Shown here piece by piece: positions 4,897 to 6,238 of a stretch of DNA of 6,238 nt. The notes beneath the pieces are model-generated. The model was not told the origin of the DNA, did not search any database, and saw nothing but the letters and a program-made list of their open reading frames with translations. Both the position numbers and the translations under genes were made by a program. Positions within the stretch are counted from its first letter, which is position 1, and each line of letters starts with the position of its first letter. This DNA is from an uncultured Muribaculaceae bacterium (GTDB taxonomy: Bacteria; Bacteroidota; Bacteroidia; Bacteroidales; Muribaculaceae), in NCBI GenBank assembly GCA_947178235.1, contig CAMWXQ010000072.1, positions 1-6,238 on the forward strand, read 5' to 3'.

Positions 4897-5568
4897 ATGG
4901 CAAAAGATATGCTGATGGTCCTGTCGGGGGGTATGGATTCGGTGACCATGCTCCATGATTTCAAGGATCGGATTGCCCTGGCCGTGACATTCCAGTACGG
5001 CTCGAACCATAATAAGCGCGAGGCATGGTGTGCCCGCAAGAACTGTGAGAAGCTCGGGATCGAGTGGCTCGAAATCGACCTCGGTTTCATGGGCCGTTAT
5101 TTCAATAGTTCGCTGCTCTCGGGGGCGGACGCCATACCCGAGGGACACTATGCCGACGAGAATATGCGCTCGACCGTCGTGCCGTTCCGCAACGGCATCA
5201 TGCTCTCCGTAGCTGCGGGTCTGGCCGAGAGCCGCGGGCTGCGCGGGGTGATGATCGCCAACCACGCGGGCGACCATACGATCTATCCCGACTGCCGCAC
5301 GGGTTTCGTCACGGCTATGGCCAAGGCGGTGTCCGAAGGGACATTCGATCACCTCGACCTCAAAGCTCCCTACACATTCATGACCAAGAATCAGATTGCA
5401 CGCCGCGGCAAGGAGCTTGGGGTGGACTATTCGCTCACCTATTCGTGCTACAAGGGTGGCCCGACCCACTGCGGGAAGTGCGGGACATGTATCGAGCGCA
5501 TGGAGGCCCTGGCCGATGCGGGCATCGAGCTCCCCGCCGAGACCCCCGGCCAATATCCGGCAGAGTGA
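4897..5568 (+). CDS. queC: 7-cyano-7-deazaguanine synthase QueC
   Basis: QueC converts 7-carboxy-7-deazaguanine to preQ0 using ammonia and ATP, the step immediately before QueF. The 223-residue protein opens with the PP-loop ATPase motif SGGMDS (10-15). It contains the family stretches TFQYGSNHNKRE (31-42) and VPFRNGIMLS (95-104). It also has a zinc site made by C184, C192, C195 and C198 in SCYKGGPTHCGKCGTC. Length and motifs are complete. The start at 4897 is the natural one: MAKDMLMVLSGG puts the PP-loop at the usual place, and the region just upstream is AT-rich. preQ0 is also a precursor of other deazapurines, so queC alone does not prove queuosine, but queF nearby does point to preQ1. 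The DUF5715 gene starts on the last base of its stop codon. Codon use is GC-rich. A 227-codon antisense frame is a shadow of this composition. Confidence 0.98.
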   Translation: MAKDMLMVLSGGMDSVTMLHDFKDRIALAVTFQYGSNHNKREAWCARKNCEKLGIEWLEIDLGFMGRYFNSSLLSGADAIPEGHYADENMRSTVVPFRNGIMLSVAAGLAESRGLRGVMIANHAGDHTIYPDCRTGFVTAMAKAVSEGTFDHLDLKAPYTFMTKNQIARRGKELGVDYSLTYSCYKGGPTHCGKCGTCIERMEALADAGIELPAETPGQYPAE

Positions 5569-6238
5569 TGGCACAGCAGGCGTACGGCAATGGCAGAAAG
5601 AGGCGACGCAAGGTGTCGCCCTGCAAGATAATCCGCTACTATGGTCCGGTGCTCCTGGCTGTGTGTCTCTGTGTGGTGATGTGCGTGCCTGTCCACCGCT
5701 CGGAGGATGACGGCACAGAAATCACCCCCGACGAGGCTCCCGTGGTGCAGATATTGAAGGGTACGACCGTGCGCGACCTCGAACGTGTCGACACGGTGAG
5801 CTATCATAAACGGCACCTCGAAGAGATGCCCGAGCCGACGCAGCGTATCAAGGTCAACTACTTCGGGTCGGAGCGGGCCTACTTCAACGACTCGAACCAT
5901 GTCCATCTGGCCGAGGCGCGGCAGTATGGCATAGAACCGCTGACCGACACACGCTCGCACTGGCGGCTGAGGCGTCCCGTGGTGCGCGTGACCTCGTGCG
6001 AGGACTTCTATGTCGATACGCTCATCTTCTCGCGTCCATACCTCGTGCCCGAGGCGGTGGGACGACTGCACGAGATCGGGCGCCGTTTCCGCGACACCAT
6101 CGATGCGCGCGGCGGTGGAGACTATCGCATCAAGGTGACGAGCCTCCTGCGTACACCTCAGACCGTCAGACGTTTGCGCCGCCGCAACCGCAATGCCATC
6201 GACTCGTCGGTACATCAGTACGGGACGACCTTCGACAT
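5568..6238 (+). CDS. DUF5715-like envelope protein, 5' part (runs off right edge)
   Basis: An open frame of 223 codons starts at the ATG overlapping the queC stop (TGATG, one shared base), implying translational coupling. The protein has a strongly basic N terminus (KRRRK, 11-15) and one membrane segment (about 24-41), followed by a periplasmic-type region. Near the right edge it reads YRIKVTSLLRTPQTVRRLR (186-204), RNRNAIDSSVHQYGTTFD (206-223) overlapping that end. I recognise this as the Bacteroidetes DUF5715 type. S214, H216, G219 and D223 fit the SxHxxGxxxD pattern of the first zinc-binding motif of M15/VanY-type D,D-peptidases. This suggests a cell-wall peptidase-like fold. The second metal motif would lie beyond the window, so activity is unproven. 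The family name is given from memory of the motif. A 255-codon antisense frame over the same bases is a shadow. Confidence 0.75.
   Translation, partial: MAQQAYGNGRKRRRKVSPCKIIRYYGPVLLAVCLCVVMCVPVHRSEDDGTEITPDEAPVVQILKGTTVRDLERVDTVSYHKRHLEEMPEPTQRIKVNYFGSERAYFNDSNHVHLAEARQYGIEPLTDTRSHWRLRRPVVRVTSCEDFYVDTLIFSRPYLVPEAVGRLHEIGRRFRDTIDARGGGDYRIKVTSLLRTPQTVRRLRRRNRNAIDSSVHQYGTTFD

Noticed and set aside
4891..5574. 227-codon minus-strand open frame opposite queC
   Set aside because: Long antisense frames are expected opposite GC-rich genes; queC has all its motifs on the plus strand.
5448..6215. 255-codon minus-strand open frame
   Set aside because: Shadow of the end of queC and the DUF5715 gene, which has a membrane segment and a zinc-like motif in the plus frame.

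Overview
The window looks like chromosomal DNA from a Bacteroidales bacterium, probably of a gut lineage; a Muribaculaceae-like genome is a guess from composition and gene style. The grounds are promoters of the Bacteroidetes type (TTTG/ATTG, then about 20 nt, then TAnnTTTG), AT-rich start regions without Shine-Dalgarno sequences, a BspA-type leucine-rich-repeat protein with a type IX-like C-terminal tail, and a Bacteroidetes-type DUF5715 protein.

Left part (1-1404). The N-terminal 171 residues of a Fic-family protein lie on the minus strand and run off the left edge. Its promoter region carries three spaced copies of a GTAGGGTnAAAAA-like element, one of them between the -33 and -7 boxes. A good promoter (743-774) fires the other way into about 370 bases with no credible gene. 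These bases hold a dense set of perfect inverted repeats, best explained as a structured RNA of about 290 nt (about 780-1068). An orphan 85-residue acidic protein follows at 1147-1404. The RNA and the small protein are the least explained part of the window.

Middle part (1405-3421). A leader with a 14-bp imperfect inverted repeat and a second hairpin precedes a secreted 604-residue BspA-like protein. That protein has about 17 repeats of 22-23 residues and ends in a type IX-like sorting tail. A strong intrinsic terminator closes the unit.

Right part (3422-6238). A TTTG-N19-TAATTTTG promoter drives queF. It is followed by an AT-rich sanA/DUF218-family membrane protein gene, then queC, then the 5' part of a DUF5715 gene that overlaps the queC stop by one base. 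QueC makes preQ0 and QueF reduces it to preQ1, so the two enzymes catalyse consecutive steps of queuosine precursor synthesis. SanA and the DUF5715 protein are envelope-type proteins whose link to queuosine is positional only.

The terminator at 3387-3421 separates the BspA unit from the que cluster. No tRNA, rRNA, CRISPR array, transposase or integrase was seen.
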